Shown one piece after another: positions 32,736 through 41,417 of a stretch of 64,000 nucleotides of DNA; position 1 is the stretch's first letter; each line of letters starts with the position of its first letter. The position numbers and the translations under genes were made by a program. The notes beneath the pieces were generated by a model. It ran no database searches. It was given only the letters and a program-made list of their open reading frames with translations, and was not told the origin of the DNA. Origin of the DNA: Clostridium sp. (GTDB taxonomy: Bacteria > Cyanobacteriota > Vampirovibrionia > Gastranaerophilales > Gastranaerophilaceae); the NCBI GenBank assembly GCA_018362895.1, contig JAHALR010000007.1:44696-108695 (forward strand), given 5' to 3'.

Positions 32736-34586
32736 TTACTCTTTTGTATATTCAGCATCAATTACATCATCATCGGAATTTGAGGAATTGTTATCAGCTG
32801 AACCTGCATCAGATGAAGCACCAGCATCACCTGCACCTTGAGACTCTTGTTGAACTTGAGAGTATGCTGCTTGAGAAATAGCATACATTGTCTGTTGCAA
32901 ATCTTCTGACAATTTTTTAAGCTCGTCAGCAGGTTTGTTAGTTTTTACAGCTTCTTCAAGCTCTTTTCTTTGTTCTTCAAGTTTAGACTTGTCAGAATCA
33001 GAGATTTTGCCTTCAAAGTCTTTTACAATTCTTTCAGCAGAAGCAATCAAGCTGTTAGCGTTGTTTCTGATTTCAGCTTCTTCTTTATGTTTTTTATCTG
33101 CTTCAGCATTAGCTTCAGCTTCTTTAACCATTCTGTCAATATCACCTTCAGAAAGGTTTGAAGAGTTTGTAATCGTAATTTTTTGTTCTTTGTTAGTAGC
33201 TTTATCTTTAGCAGAAACATTAACAATACCGTTAGCATCAATGTCAAATGTAACTTCGATTTGAGGCAAACCTCTCATTGCCGGTGGAATACCATCAAGT
33301 CTGAACATACCTAAAGATTTGTTATCTTTAGCCATCGGTCTTTCACCCTGGAGTACATGAACATCAACAGCAGTTTGGTTGTTTTCAGCAGTTGAGAACA
33401 CCTGTGATTTAGAAACAGGAATTGTAGTATTTCTTGGTACAAGCGGAGTCATAACACCACCAAGAGTTTCAATACCAAGTGTCAATGGAGTAACATCTAA
33501 CAATACAATGTCTTTAACTTCTCCGGCAAGTACACCTGCTTGAACAGCAGCACCAACAGCAACTACTTCATCAGGGTTAACTGACTGGTTGGGATCTTTA
33601 CCGGTATATTCTTTTACAAGAGCCTGCACTGCCGGAATACGTGTAGAACCACCGACGAGCACTACTTCATCAATATCACCTTTTGAAAGGCCCGCTTCTT
33701 GCAAAGCATCAGCAACAGGTTTTTTACATCTTTCAAGCAAATCATGAGACAATTCTTCAAATTTAGCTCTTGTTAATTGCATATCAAGGTGTTTAGGACC
33801 GTTAGCATCAGCTGTAATGAACGGGAGGTTTATATTTGTTTCAACAACAGAAGACAATTCACATTTTGCTTTTTCAGCAGCTTCTTTCAAACGCTGCATA
33901 GCCTGTTTATCATTTCTGAGGTCTATACCTTCTTGTTTCTTAAATTCTTCAACCAACCAATCCATAATTTTCTGGTCAAAATCATCACCACCAAGGTGTG
34001 TATCACCAGAAGTTGAAAGAACTTCGTGAACTCCATCTCCGATTTCAAGAACAGAAACATCGAAAGTACCACCACCAAGGTCAAATACAAGAACTTTTTC
34101 AGGTTTATCTTTTTCAAGGCCATAAGCAAGAGCAGCAGCAGTAGGTTCGTTTACAATACGTAAAACATCCAAACCAGCAATCTTACCAGCATCTTTTGTT
34201 GCCTGTCTTTGAGCATCATTAAAATATGCAGGAACAGTAATAACAGCAGATGTAACCTTTTCTCCAAGATAAGCAGAAGCATCATCTGCAAGTTTTCTTA
34301 AAATCATTGCAGATATTTCTTGTGGAGTATAGTCTTTACCGTTAATATTTTTTTTGTAATCAGTACCCATTTCTCTTTTAATAGAAATAACGGTTTTGTC
34401 AGGGTTTAAAATTGCCTGACGTTTTGCCAATTGTCCAACAAGTTTTTCACCTGTTTTTGAAAAACCTACAATTGACGGAGTTGTTCTGGAACCCTCTGCG
34501 TTAGCAATAACGGTTGGTTTACCACCTTCCATTACAGCAACTACGGAGTTTGTTGTTCCTAAGTCAATACCAATTGTTTTTGCCAT
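32736..34586 (-). CDS. dnaK: Hsp70 chaperone DnaK
   Basis: 616 aa. The ATPase domain carries IGIDLGTTNSVVAVMEGG, DAGKIAGLDVLRIVNEPTAA and VLVFDLGGGTFDVSVLEIGDG; the substrate-binding domain contains VTPLTLGIETLGG; the helical lid ends in an acidic tail. The true start is the ATG at 34586 (AAAGGAGAG ten bases before); the frame is open to 34619, adding 11 non-homologous residues. No grpE, dnaJ or hrcA is adjacent and no CIRCE operator is visible, so this may be one of several dnaK copies or regulated differently. A TATAAA box lies about 60 bases upstream. Confidence 0.96.
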   Translation of the reverse strand: MAKTIGIDLGTTNSVVAVMEGGKPTVIANAEGSRTTPSIVGFSKTGEKLVGQLAKRQAILNPDKTVISIKREMGTDYKKNINGKDYTPQEISAMILRKLADDASAYLGEKVTSAVITVPAYFNDAQRQATKDAGKIAGLDVLRIVNEPTAAALAYGLEKDKPEKVLVFDLGGGTFDVSVLEIGDGVHEVLSTSGDTHLGGDDFDQKIMDWLVEEFKKQEGIDLRNDKQAMQRLKEAAEKAKCELSSVVETNINLPFITADANGPKHLDMQLTRAKFEELSHDLLERCKKPVADALQEAGLSKGDIDEVVLVGGSTRIPAVQALVKEYTGKDPNQSVNPDEVVAVGAAVQAGVLAGEVKDIVLLDVTPLTLGIETLGGVMTPLVPRNTTIPVSKSQVFSTAENNQTAVDVHVLQGERPMAKDNKSLGMFRLDGIPPAMRGLPQIEVTFDIDANGIVNVSAKDKATNKEQKITITNSSNLSEGDIDRMVKEAEANAEADKKHKEEAEIRNNANSLIASAERIVKDFEGKISDSDKSKLEEQRKELEEAVKTNKPADELKKLSEDLQQTMYAISQAAYSQVQQESQGAGDAGASSDAGSADNNSSNSDDDVIDAEYTKE

Positions 34587-34713
34587 AGTTTTATCTCTCC
34601 TTTGATTATTAAAAATCATGCGCTATTTTTTCTTACTTATTTTATACCACTGAATTTTTTGAAAAATAAAAAAATAAACAAAAAATTAATAATTCCCCTA
34701 TAATTAATTATTT

Positions 34714-34786
34714 TTAAGAATTGTTAAGAAAGATTTTCTTGTTTAAGGCAATTTTTCCACATCAATTGTTTTTATATCAATAAGGG
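34714..34786 (+). promoter_or_regulatory. GCAATT-N18-TTATAT promoter-like element with TTAAGA tandem repeat
   Basis: TTAAGA at 34714-34719 and 34724-34729 (10-base period), GCAATT at 34748-34753 and TTATAT at 34772-34777, followed four bases later by AAGGG (ACGAG at the other sites). Same order and N18 spacing as at 40832 and 54361. It precedes the 34830 gene by 52 bases. Confidence 0.6.
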
Positions 34787-34829
34787 AATATTAAGATTTA
34801 ATTTTTTACGGGAATTGAAAGAGGGAATT

Positions 34830-36260
34830 ATGAGTTTACCAATGACAGGTTTACCATCCAATTACACAAACAACAGCTTGTACTGGCAATATCTTGCTAT
34901 GATTATGCAAAATGCCCAACAACAGCAACAAGCACAGCTTCAAAATCTTCAAGCTATGGCAGAACAACGCCAGCAGCAAATAGCTCAACAACAAGCTATG
35001 CAAGCACAACAGCAGGCTCAACAGGTACAAGATACATATACTGCGCAACAAACAGCTGCACAAACACAGACTCAGGCCCCTCAAATGCCGTCAGCTGCAA
35101 AAGACGGAAAAGATGATGGAAAAATCAGCTGGAAATCAAAACTCAAAAACTTTGGCAAAGGTATAGGCAACTTCTTCAAAGGAATGGTTTGCGATGAAAA
35201 CGGCAAATTCAGCTGGAAAAGAACTCTTACAACAGTCGGAGTTGCAGCAGGTGCAGTAGCACTTACAGTAGCAACAGGCGGAGCAGCTACACCGTTTTTA
35301 GTTGCAGCAGGTGCAACAATGGGCGCAGTTCAAGTTGGAAAAGGCGCTTACAAAGCAGCAACAGCAAAAACAGATGCAGAAGCAGAACAGGCATGGCAAG
35401 AGATAGGAAGCGGAACAACAGCAGTTGTCGGCTCAATTGCAGGTGCCAAAGGTGCTCTAAAATCAGCCGGAGTTGCTGTTCCAAAAGGCAACGCTATAAC
35501 AAGCAGCTTAAAAGCAACAGGCGAATGCTTCAAAATAGCAGGCAAAGGTATGACAAGCGGCGCTAAAGCAGCAGTCTTACATCCTATGCAGTCTGCAAGA
35601 AACGTATCTGCATATTACAAAAACACTATGAAACCAAACCTCGAACAAGCCTTTTCTTACAAAAACGGCCATAGAAATTACACTGAGGCAATGGAACAAA
35701 AATTCAACAAAAACATAGAAAAAATTGATTCACAAATAAAATCCTTGAATGATGAATTGGCAGCAAACCCTTCAGCATCAAGAGTACAAGAAATCAACAC
35801 AAAACTTGCTGAATTAAATGCACAAAAGAATGTTGAAACATCCAGACTGAACTTCAACAACGGAAAAAATAAAGCAATGGAAACACTTGAACAAAAAATC
35901 ACTGAAGTTGAAGCAAAAATCGCAGACCCAGCTACTTCAGCAGCTGAAAAAGCAAGATTGTCAGCACAACGTGAACAACTCTATGAAATGGCAGACATTG
36001 TAGATTCAAAATATAAAATCGGAGTTAATAAAGCAGCAAAAGCCAGAGAAGACTATATCACAAATCTTAAAGAACAATTAAAAACAGCATCAAAAGATGA
36101 AGCAGATGCAATAAAACTCGAAATTAAAACACAAGAATCATTGATGAAAGGTTTAAAAGCGACTCAACTGGGAACTCAAAAAAGTCGGAATCACAGATGC
36201 ACAAAAAGAAGCAATCACATCCAGAATTGCAAAAATCGAAAAAGCTATCGCAAAAGATAA
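34830..36260 (+). CDS. Gln-rich coiled-coil membrane protein, frameshifted near its end
   Basis: 476 aa in this frame. Residues 1-80 are extremely rich in Gln and Ala. A hydrophobic Gly/Ala-rich stretch follows (about 130-175, VGVAAGAVALTVATGG and neighbours), then a long Lys/Glu/Ala coiled coil. The last 20 residues, beginning KSRNHRCTKRSN, are abruptly basic and unlike the rest, and the coiled-coil plus Gln-rich tail resumes in the +1 frame from 36178. So the gene is either frameshifted at the six-A run at 36178-36183 or uses a programmed shift. The intact product would be near 590 aa. ATG at 34830 follows GAGGG by five bases. No signal peptide. Confidence 0.7.
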   Translation: MSLPMTGLPSNYTNNSLYWQYLAMIMQNAQQQQQAQLQNLQAMAEQRQQQIAQQQAMQAQQQAQQVQDTYTAQQTAAQTQTQAPQMPSAAKDGKDDGKISWKSKLKNFGKGIGNFFKGMVCDENGKFSWKRTLTTVGVAAGAVALTVATGGAATPFLVAAGATMGAVQVGKGAYKAATAKTDAEAEQAWQEIGSGTTAVVGSIAGAKGALKSAGVAVPKGNAITSSLKATGECFKIAGKGMTSGAKAAVLHPMQSARNVSAYYKNTMKPNLEQAFSYKNGHRNYTEAMEQKFNKNIEKIDSQIKSLNDELAANPSASRVQEINTKLAELNAQKNVETSRLNFNNGKNKAMETLEQKITEVEAKIADPATSAAEKARLSAQREQLYEMADIVDSKYKIGVNKAAKAREDYITNLKEQLKTASKDEADAIKLEIKTQESLMKGLKATQLGTQKSRNHRCTKRSNHIQNCKNRKSYRKR

Positions 36261-36603
36261 ACAAATCCTCAAAAATGCAAACTATAAAACAGCAGCAAAC
36301 GCAACCCTCCCTCAAGTAGGTCTCGCATACGGCTCATATTACCTCGGTGGAAGAAGCGCAGCTCCTGAAGGAATGACTCAAGAAGAATTGGAAGCATATT
36401 ACTTACAACAATTAGCAGCTGAACAAGCAGCACAACAACAGCAGTATCTAGACCCCAATCAAATGACGGCTGCAAACAACACAAACGGCTACGCACAAGC
36501 TTCGCAATATAATCCCTCATTATTTGCAATGCAGCCGCCAATGGGGACCGGACTCGAATTTGAAGACTTATATGTCTCACCTTATCCGGAAATGATTTTC
36601 TAA
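36178..36603 (+). pseudogene. 3' part of the Gln-rich coiled-coil gene, in the +1 frame
   Basis: From 36178 the +1 frame is open for 141 codons to a TAA at 36601-36603 with no start codon or ribosome site of its own near the beginning. It reads KKVGITDAQKEA..., then a hydrophobic LPQVGLAYGSYYLGG and a Gln-rich tail, matching the composition of the upstream part. The frame is closed by TGA codons upstream at about 36132-36137, so the shift must lie between there and 36190. Confidence 0.7.
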
Positions 36604-36631
36604 AGTTTCAAATTAAACATCATATTACATA

Positions 36632-36667
36632 AAAGGTAAGAACTAATTCTTACCTTTCTTTTTATAT
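36632..36667. terminator. Intrinsic terminator after the Gln-rich gene
   Basis: AAAGGTAAGAA (36632-36642), CTAA loop and TTCTTACCTTT (36647-36657), then CTTTTTAT on the plus strand. The stop codon of the convergent lgt lies in the loop. Confidence 0.85.
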
Positions 36668-37437
36668 ATTAGTAATAATGCAAACACAGCAGCAAAGATA
36701 ATCAAAATACTTACAATCTGAGCAACAGGCATACTGCCTATATTCAATACGCTGTCCAGCCTGCACCACTCAATAAAAAATCTGCCAAGGGAATACAAAA
36801 TTAAATAACTGAAAAATATCGTTCCGTCTTTTATACCTGAAATTTTTCTTATAAAGAAAAACAAAACCAAAAATACAAAGACATCCCAAATTGATTCGTA
36901 TAAAAAGGCCGGATGATAATACGCCACGTCTTCAAAACCCGCAGGTCTGAATGAAGGAGGAATATACAAGCCAAGATAAGGAATTGAACAAGGACGACCA
37001 AAAGCTTCACAGTTGAAGTAGTTTCCAAATCTTCCAACAGCCTGACCGAGCACAAGCCCGAAAGAAAAAACATCCGCATATTTTAAAAAATTAAGTTTTT
37101 TAATTTTTGCAAAAATCAAACCGGAAACAACTCCACCCAATATACCTCCATGGATTGACATCCCACCATGCCATAGGGCAATTATCTCTTTGAGGTGAGT
37201 TGAATAGAAACGCCAATCCATTGCCACATAATATAATCTTGCACAAAGAATCGAAGACAAAATAATAATCGGCAAAATATCGAGAATCAAATCAGTATCA
37301 ACAGATTTGTAATACTTTTTTGCCATAAAACAAATAACCCAAACAGCTGTTGTTATAGCAGCAAACATAATAAGTCCGTAATAATGAATATCAAAACCAT
37401 TAATACTAAATGCAACCGAAGACGGAGGGGAAATCAT
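36643..37437 (-). CDS. lgt: Phosphatidylglycerol-prolipoprotein diacylglyceryl transferase
   Basis: 264 aa with seven membrane segments. It transfers diacylglycerol to the lipobox cysteine of prolipoproteins, the first step of lipoprotein maturation. Signature segments are HYYGLIMF near the N terminus, HGGMSIHGGILGG, and the RFGNYFNCEAFGRPC signature with its conserved Arg and Asn. It begins inside the stop codon of an upstream lipoprotein gene (TAATG), so the two are translationally coupled. Confidence 0.95.
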   Translation of the reverse strand: MISPPSSVAFSINGFDIHYYGLIMFAAITTAVWVICFMAKKYYKSVDTDLILDILPIIILSSILCARLYYVAMDWRFYSTHLKEIIALWHGGMSIHGGILGGVVSGLIFAKIKKLNFLKYADVFSFGLVLGQAVGRFGNYFNCEAFGRPCSIPYLGLYIPPSFRPAGFEDVAYYHPAFLYESIWDVFVFLVLFFFIRKISGIKDGTIFFSYLILYSLGRFFIEWCRLDSVLNIGSMPVAQIVSILIIFAAVFALLLIYKKKGKN

Positions 37438-38054
37438 TACTCTTCACTGCTCGGACTTGTTGATACTTCAGACAAATCAGTATTTCTATCCGTATTATAT
37501 TTGTTGATTTGTCCGTTAATATAATCAATTTGCGACGTAATTTTATCTTTGTCCTGAGCCTCAGGATTTTTCGCAAGATATTTATTATAATTGTCTATTG
37601 CAGAATTATAAATTTCTACAACTTTAGATTTCTCTGCATCGGAAAGCTCTTTTTTCTGTTCTGTTTTAAGAACATCTTCTTTATCAACGTCAGAATCTTT
37701 GTTTTCGTCTACACTGTTAACAATTTCGTCAGCCTGATTTTCAAAAGCCATTGCAAGAGAATAATAAGAATCAGCAAAATCAGGTTTAAGCTTTATTGCA
37801 TTCTCAAGCGCAGCCTGAGCTTCTTCATACTCTTTATCTGCAATTAAAGCAACCCCCAGATTATAGTGGGTTTCAAATATACTATCATCAAGGTCTATGC
37901 TTGAACGCAAACGACAGATAGCTTTTTCTGTTTCTCCATTAGCCATATATTCTTTAGCCTTATTATTCAATTCCTGAACAGCAAGGTTATTAATACAAGC
38001 TGTACTGATTACAGAGACAAATAATATAGTGATTAATAAAACGACTTTTCTCAT
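37437..38054 (-). CDS. TPR-containing lipoprotein
   Basis: 205 aa. A lipoprotein signal peptide ends at ISTAC with the acylated cysteine at C20. Two to three TPR units follow (about 25-105, for example SIFETHYNLGVALIADKEYEEAQAALENAI). A charged linker and a helical C-terminal domain complete it. Its likely modifying enzyme Lgt is encoded by the next gene, overlapping by one base. Presumably an envelope scaffold; the partner is unknown. Confidence 0.88.
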   Translation of the reverse strand: MRKVVLLITILFVSVISTACINNLAVQELNNKAKEYMANGETEKAICRLRSSIDLDDSIFETHYNLGVALIADKEYEEAQAALENAIKLKPDFADSYYSLAMAFENQADEIVNSVDENKDSDVDKEDVLKTEQKKELSDAEKSKVVEIYNSAIDNYNKYLAKNPEAQDKDKITSQIDYINGQINKYNTDRNTDLSEVSTSPSSEE

Positions 38055-38165
38055 AACAAAAGATAAAAACTCTATAATACTTTTTTATATAATAAACAAA
38101 ATTTAAAAATTTGGCAACCAAACCAAAATAAGATACAATAAACGAAGTAGATTGAGGTAAAAATA

Positions 38166-38444
38166 ATGTCTAATGATGAAAAAGTAGTGTCTCTAAGCAG
38201 AGCAAAACACGATAATGAAAACAAACCGAAACAAGAAGACAACACAGAAAAATTTGAACCGGTATATTGCAGTTTCTGTGGAAGGCCCAACACACAGGTA
38301 GTAAAAATGGTAAAAGGACCGGGTGTAAACATTTGTTCGGAATGTACAATGATTGCAGTGCAATATTTGATTCTCGAAAATCAAATGCCAACAGGTGAAG
38401 CGCAAAAAATACTGGATGCCTTCTGGAATAAACTGGAGCATTAA
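38166..38444 (+). CDS. Stand-alone ClpX-type C4 zinc finger protein
   Basis: 92 aa. Residues 37-75 match the zinc-binding domain of ClpX: YCSFCGRPNTQVVKMVKGPG...ICSECTMIA, with the C-x2-C...C-x2-C ligands. The AAA+ ATPase part of ClpX is absent and the protein ends 20 residues later. In ClpX this domain dimerises and binds adaptors and some substrates, so a free copy could act as an adaptor or competitor (inference). GAGG precedes the ATG by seven bases. The HEAT-like gene starts one base after its stop. Confidence 0.88.
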   Translation: MSNDEKVVSLSRAKHDNENKPKQEDNTEKFEPVYCSFCGRPNTQVVKMVKGPGVNICSECTMIAVQYLILENQMPTGEAQKILDAFWNKLEH

Positions 38445-38445
38445 G

Positions 38446-40065
38446 ATGACAGAAAACAAGCTTCAAATCAGAGCCAAAATTCTTTCTGCAATAATTAATT
38501 TGCAAAATAATGCACAAAACGGAAACTTTATAAAAGAAACCCTTAAAGACCTTTCTGATATACAGGACAAAGATACTGTTCTGTCGGTATTGTCTAAAGA
38601 ATTTTTGAAAGAAAACAGTGAAGCTAAAGATTTAACCATATCGTTTCTTCTCGGAGAACTTATTTCAAAAGATGTTCTTGAAACTCATCTTTTTGAAGTT
38701 TTAGCTAATCCTAAAATAAATGATTCATTAAAAGCAAAAGTTGTCTCACTTTTAAGAGAGAACGGCAAACACGTAAATTATGAACAATATGTAAACTATT
38801 TTGAAAATCCTGACGAAATCATTGATGCAGACACAGCAAAACTTCTTGAAAATGCGAGAGTAAATCCGGAATCACAAATTGATTTCCTTGATTTTATACA
38901 CGCTCTGCCTGAAACAGAAAAAGAAATGCTGCTTGCTTCTTTGACAGAAGATTATGACGGGGACAATCTCGCAAACATCCTGATTCCCGTTATTCTATCA
39001 CAGCCTTATTCTGAACTTTCACAAAGTGCCATTCGTGCAATAGGAGAAAGTAAATCATATCTCGCTTATCCTGTTTTAAAATGGTTAGAAGAAAACATTG
39101 ATGATCTGAAAATAAAATCAAATGTCCAGAAAAGCCTGAGCCTTTTAAGATTATCAGGAATAAAAGAAGATATTACTCAAGATTATTACAAAAAACTGTT
39201 ACAAGACTCACCTGTTTACAAATGTATGATGAGCTATCCAGACGGACACGGAAACAGTGGAATAATCTTTTCAAGAAAAAACGAAGCAGGCTTTATACAA
39301 ATGTTTGCCCTTGTGTTGAATGATATTAACGGCATAATTGATTGTTTTGGTTTTAATGAAATTTCAGAAGGGGAGTTTGAAAGGATTCTTAAAAAATTCT
39401 ATCTGTCAGATAAAATAGCAGAAATTTCTCCTGAACTTTGTAAGTATTTTATTTGTAATGCTGAAAAACTCACAAGGTTAAAATTCAAAGAAATTTCATA
39501 CGAATATACAGCCTGGAAAAGCATAACATATGATATTCCGTTCGAAGACATCAATCTTTATGAAAGCCTAAAAAAAACACAAATGAATGAACAGCTTTTA
39601 AAAAAGTTGTATGACAAAGAATATTTCGAAAAATGGTTTATAGAACCAAAAGACAATGAAGATTTTGAAAATCTCACATCTTATTTTATGGAGAAAAAAG
39701 AAGCTTCTGCTGACTTTTTCGAACAGGAAGCAGAAAAAATAATAGATAAAATTTTTTCACCGGTATTTATACAACTCTTGAATAGAAGACTCACTGTTTG
39801 TGCTTATTTGGAATTCCTATCATTAAATGAATTTGAATCTTCGCTTTTATATGGATTGACTGACCAATCTGAAATAAAAACCAGATTTTTTAATGACATA
39901 CTTAAAAAAAGTATTTATGAATATTTTCTTGTGCAGAAAGAAAAATATGAAAACCTTCAAAACGCAGCATCTATATTCACAAAAAAAGCAAATAAAGATG
40001 TAGAAAAAATTGATATAAACTTTGTTGAAACTGCTATTAAAGAAATAGAAGAAAAGTGGGCTTAG
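38446..40065 (+). CDS. Helical repeat (HEAT-like) protein of unknown function
   Basis: 539 aa, not recognised. Residues about 20-240 consist of repeated pairs of helices with an alternating Leu pattern, compatible with HEAT-type solenoid repeats (SAIRAIGESKSYLAYPVLKWLEENI is one unit). The C-terminal half is helical and charged. No signal or membrane segment. The ATG at 38446 follows GGAG by about eight bases; an upstream in-frame ATG at 38395 lies in the zinc-finger gene and is rejected. The stop TAG is directly followed by the ruvX ATG, so these are cotranscribed. Confidence 0.75.
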   Translation: MTENKLQIRAKILSAIINLQNNAQNGNFIKETLKDLSDIQDKDTVLSVLSKEFLKENSEAKDLTISFLLGELISKDVLETHLFEVLANPKINDSLKAKVVSLLRENGKHVNYEQYVNYFENPDEIIDADTAKLLENARVNPESQIDFLDFIHALPETEKEMLLASLTEDYDGDNLANILIPVILSQPYSELSQSAIRAIGESKSYLAYPVLKWLEENIDDLKIKSNVQKSLSLLRLSGIKEDITQDYYKKLLQDSPVYKCMMSYPDGHGNSGIIFSRKNEAGFIQMFALVLNDINGIIDCFGFNEISEGEFERILKKFYLSDKIAEISPELCKYFICNAEKLTRLKFKEISYEYTAWKSITYDIPFEDINLYESLKKTQMNEQLLKKLYDKEYFEKWFIEPKDNEDFENLTSYFMEKKEASADFFEQEAEKIIDKIFSPVFIQLLNRRLTVCAYLEFLSLNEFESSLLYGLTDQSEIKTRFFNDILKKSIYEYFLVQKEKYENLQNAASIFTKKANKDVEKIDINFVETAIKEIEEKWA

Positions 40066-40482
40066 ATGTATAAAGTTATGGGGCTTGATATAGGCACAAA
40101 AAGAATAGGAATAGCGCTGAGTGATTTTTTACTCTTAACTGCACAACCCTGTGAAACAATAAACAGAGAGCCAGAAAAAGCTGCAATTGATTCAATCATG
40201 CGAATTGCCAAAGATAATTCCGTAAAAAAAATTGTAGTCGGACTACCCAAAAATATGAACGGAACAATCGGAGCTCAAGCAGAGGATTGCATGAATTTCA
40301 CAAATCTGCTAAAAAAGAATTTGGAAGAAATCGAATTCATTTTTGAAGACGAAAGATTAACCAGCCGGCAGGCAGAAAATATACTGGCACTTCAAGGTAA
40401 AAAATATACGAAAAACAAAGGTCTTGTTGACTTAAAAAGTGCTTGTATTATACTACAACAATACTTAGACAGAACAAATTAA
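40066..40482 (+). CDS. ruvX: Putative Holliday junction resolvase / pre-16S rRNA nuclease
   Basis: 138 aa, family YqgF. The RNase H fold motif VMGLDIGTKRIGIALSD is at the start, VVGLPKNMNGT in the centre, FEDERLTS with the acidic catalytic pair, and DLKSACIILQQYL at the end. The family is required for 16S rRNA 5' end maturation and was earlier proposed as a Holliday junction resolvase. It starts immediately after the HEAT-like gene and is followed by a DUF1292 gene, an order also known from Firmicutes. Confidence 0.94.
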   Translation: MYKVMGLDIGTKRIGIALSDFLLLTAQPCETINREPEKAAIDSIMRIAKDNSVKKIVVGLPKNMNGTIGAQAEDCMNFTNLLKKNLEEIEFIFEDERLTSRQAENILALQGKKYTKNKGLVDLKSACIILQQYLDRTN

Positions 40483-40504
40483 TTAATAGAAAAGGAAACT
40501 AAAA

Positions 40505-40792
40505 ATGTCAAAACCGGAAGAAATGGAAGAACAACTTATTGAGACAGTCGATGAAGAAGGCAATGTAATAAACTTTGAACTGATTGATATTGTTGAAATG
40601 GATGGAAAAGAATATGGTCTTTTGCTTCCACAAGAAGAAAACAACAAAGACGAAGAAAAAGAAGTCGTTCTTATGCGATTGACAAAAGAAGGCGAAGAAT
40701 ACGTTTTTGAAATGATTGAAGATGATGATGAATTCAATGCAGTAGTAGATTACATAGACTCTCTTGACAACATATCTGAAGACGAAGAATAA
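40505..40792 (+). CDS. DUF1292 family protein
   Basis: 95 aa and very acidic. The pattern (I)ETVDEEGNVINFELIDIVEMDGKEYGLLLP...VVLMRL...EYVFEMIEDDDEF is that of DUF1292 (Bacillus YrzB-like), of unknown role. In Firmicutes it also follows yqgF, so the neighbourhood supports the call. AAAAGGAAACTAAAA precedes the ATG. It is the last gene of the plus-strand cluster beginning at 38166. Confidence 0.92.
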   Translation: MSKPEEMEEQLIETVDEEGNVINFELIDIVEMDGKEYGLLLPQEENNKDEEKEVVLMRLTKEGEEYVFEMIEDDDEFNAVVDYIDSLDNISEDEE

Positions 40793-40799
40793 ATTCAAG

Positions 40800-40870
40800 T
40801 TAATAATTCTTAATAATATATTCCTGATATGGCAATTATTTTCTCTGTGTATACTTTATATATATACGAG
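40800..40870 (+). promoter_or_regulatory. GCAATT-N18-TTATAT promoter-like element with tandem TTAATA
   Basis: TTAATA at 40800-40805 and 40810-40815 (10-base period), GCAATT at 40832-40837, TTATAT at 40856-40861 and ACGAG at 40866-40870. A 21-base stretch from 40850 to 40870 is identical to 54379-54399. No plus-strand protein gene follows. Confidence 0.62.
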
Positions 40871-40946
40871 GAATAAATTAGAGACAGAGAAATCTACCAC
40901 ACACGAGGAATACACACAATATTAAGACCGAAAGGTCTTTTTTTTT
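40866..40946 (+). ncRNA. Candidate small RNA (about 80 nt) ending at a strong terminator
   Basis: Downstream of the promoter element at 40832 the plus strand holds no ATG, GTG or TTG with a ribosome site before the terminator at 40924-40946. The sequence CGAGGAATA occurs twice (40867-40875 and 40904-40912). A short transcript is therefore predicted. Alternatively the hairpin only ends the ruvX-DUF1292 transcript and the promoter is a relic of a lost gene. Confidence 0.45.
40924..40946 (+). terminator. Intrinsic terminator
   Basis: AAGACC, GAAA tetraloop and GGTCTT followed by eight further T residues on the plus strand. It can end both the ruvX-DUF1292 transcript and the predicted short RNA. 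Confidence 0.9.
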
Positions 40947-40952
40947 GCCCGA

Positions 40953-41417
40953 TTAAACAGCTATCGAAATTCCCTGAGGCACTGCTGAAACAGCTCCGAG
41001 CGCTGATTCCACCGCAGAATAGGAACCCGCTGCCTGTTTCATTTTGAGATTGTCCATACCATTCAAATTTTCAGACTCTGACCCCATATGCTGTTGAGAA
41101 AGCTGGGCATTGTTATCAGCCTGCTCGCCCATTTCAGATGCCATCTTATCAAGCATTTGCATTTGCATATACATCAAAGCCTCATCAGCTGTGACCGTTC
41201 CATCTTTATTCAAATCAGCAGGATCATAGGTCTGAGAGGAGGACGAACCGGAAGAAGAAGCAACTGAATCAGAAGAAGAAGAATCATCGGTTAGTCCACT
41301 GTCATCGGCAGCAGATATTAGCTCTTCAAAATCAGTTGTTTCAATTTGTTTTGAACTTTGAATTATCTGGTATAACGATAAACCATTATCCAGTGAAGAA
41401 CCTATGCCTGAAACCAT
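40953..41417 (-). CDS. Ser-rich protein with one EF-hand loop
   Basis: 154 aa. It starts MVSGIGSSLDNGLSLY and has a low-complexity Ser/Asp stretch (about 37-65). An EF-hand calcium loop follows, DLNKDGTVTADEA (near 70), then a Met/Gln-rich helix (ALMYMQMQMLDKMASEM). No signal peptide. The EF-hand type matches those of the LysM protein at 7991. The ATG at 41417 follows GAGAGG by seven bases; a TTG at 41423 is unlikely. Monocistronic. Function unknown. Confidence 0.78.
   Translation of the reverse strand: MVSGIGSSLDNGLSLYQIIQSSKQIETTDFEELISAADDSGLTDDSSSSDSVASSSGSSSSQTYDPADLNKDGTVTADEALMYMQMQMLDKMASEMGEQADNNAQLSQQHMGSESENLNGMDNLKMKQAAGSYSAVESALGAVSAVPQGISIAV

Noticed and set aside
34587..34829. 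Possible CIRCE element or sigma32-like promoter before dnaK
   Set aside because: No TTAGCACTC-N9-GAGTGCTAA and no CCCCAT-type -10 box seen.
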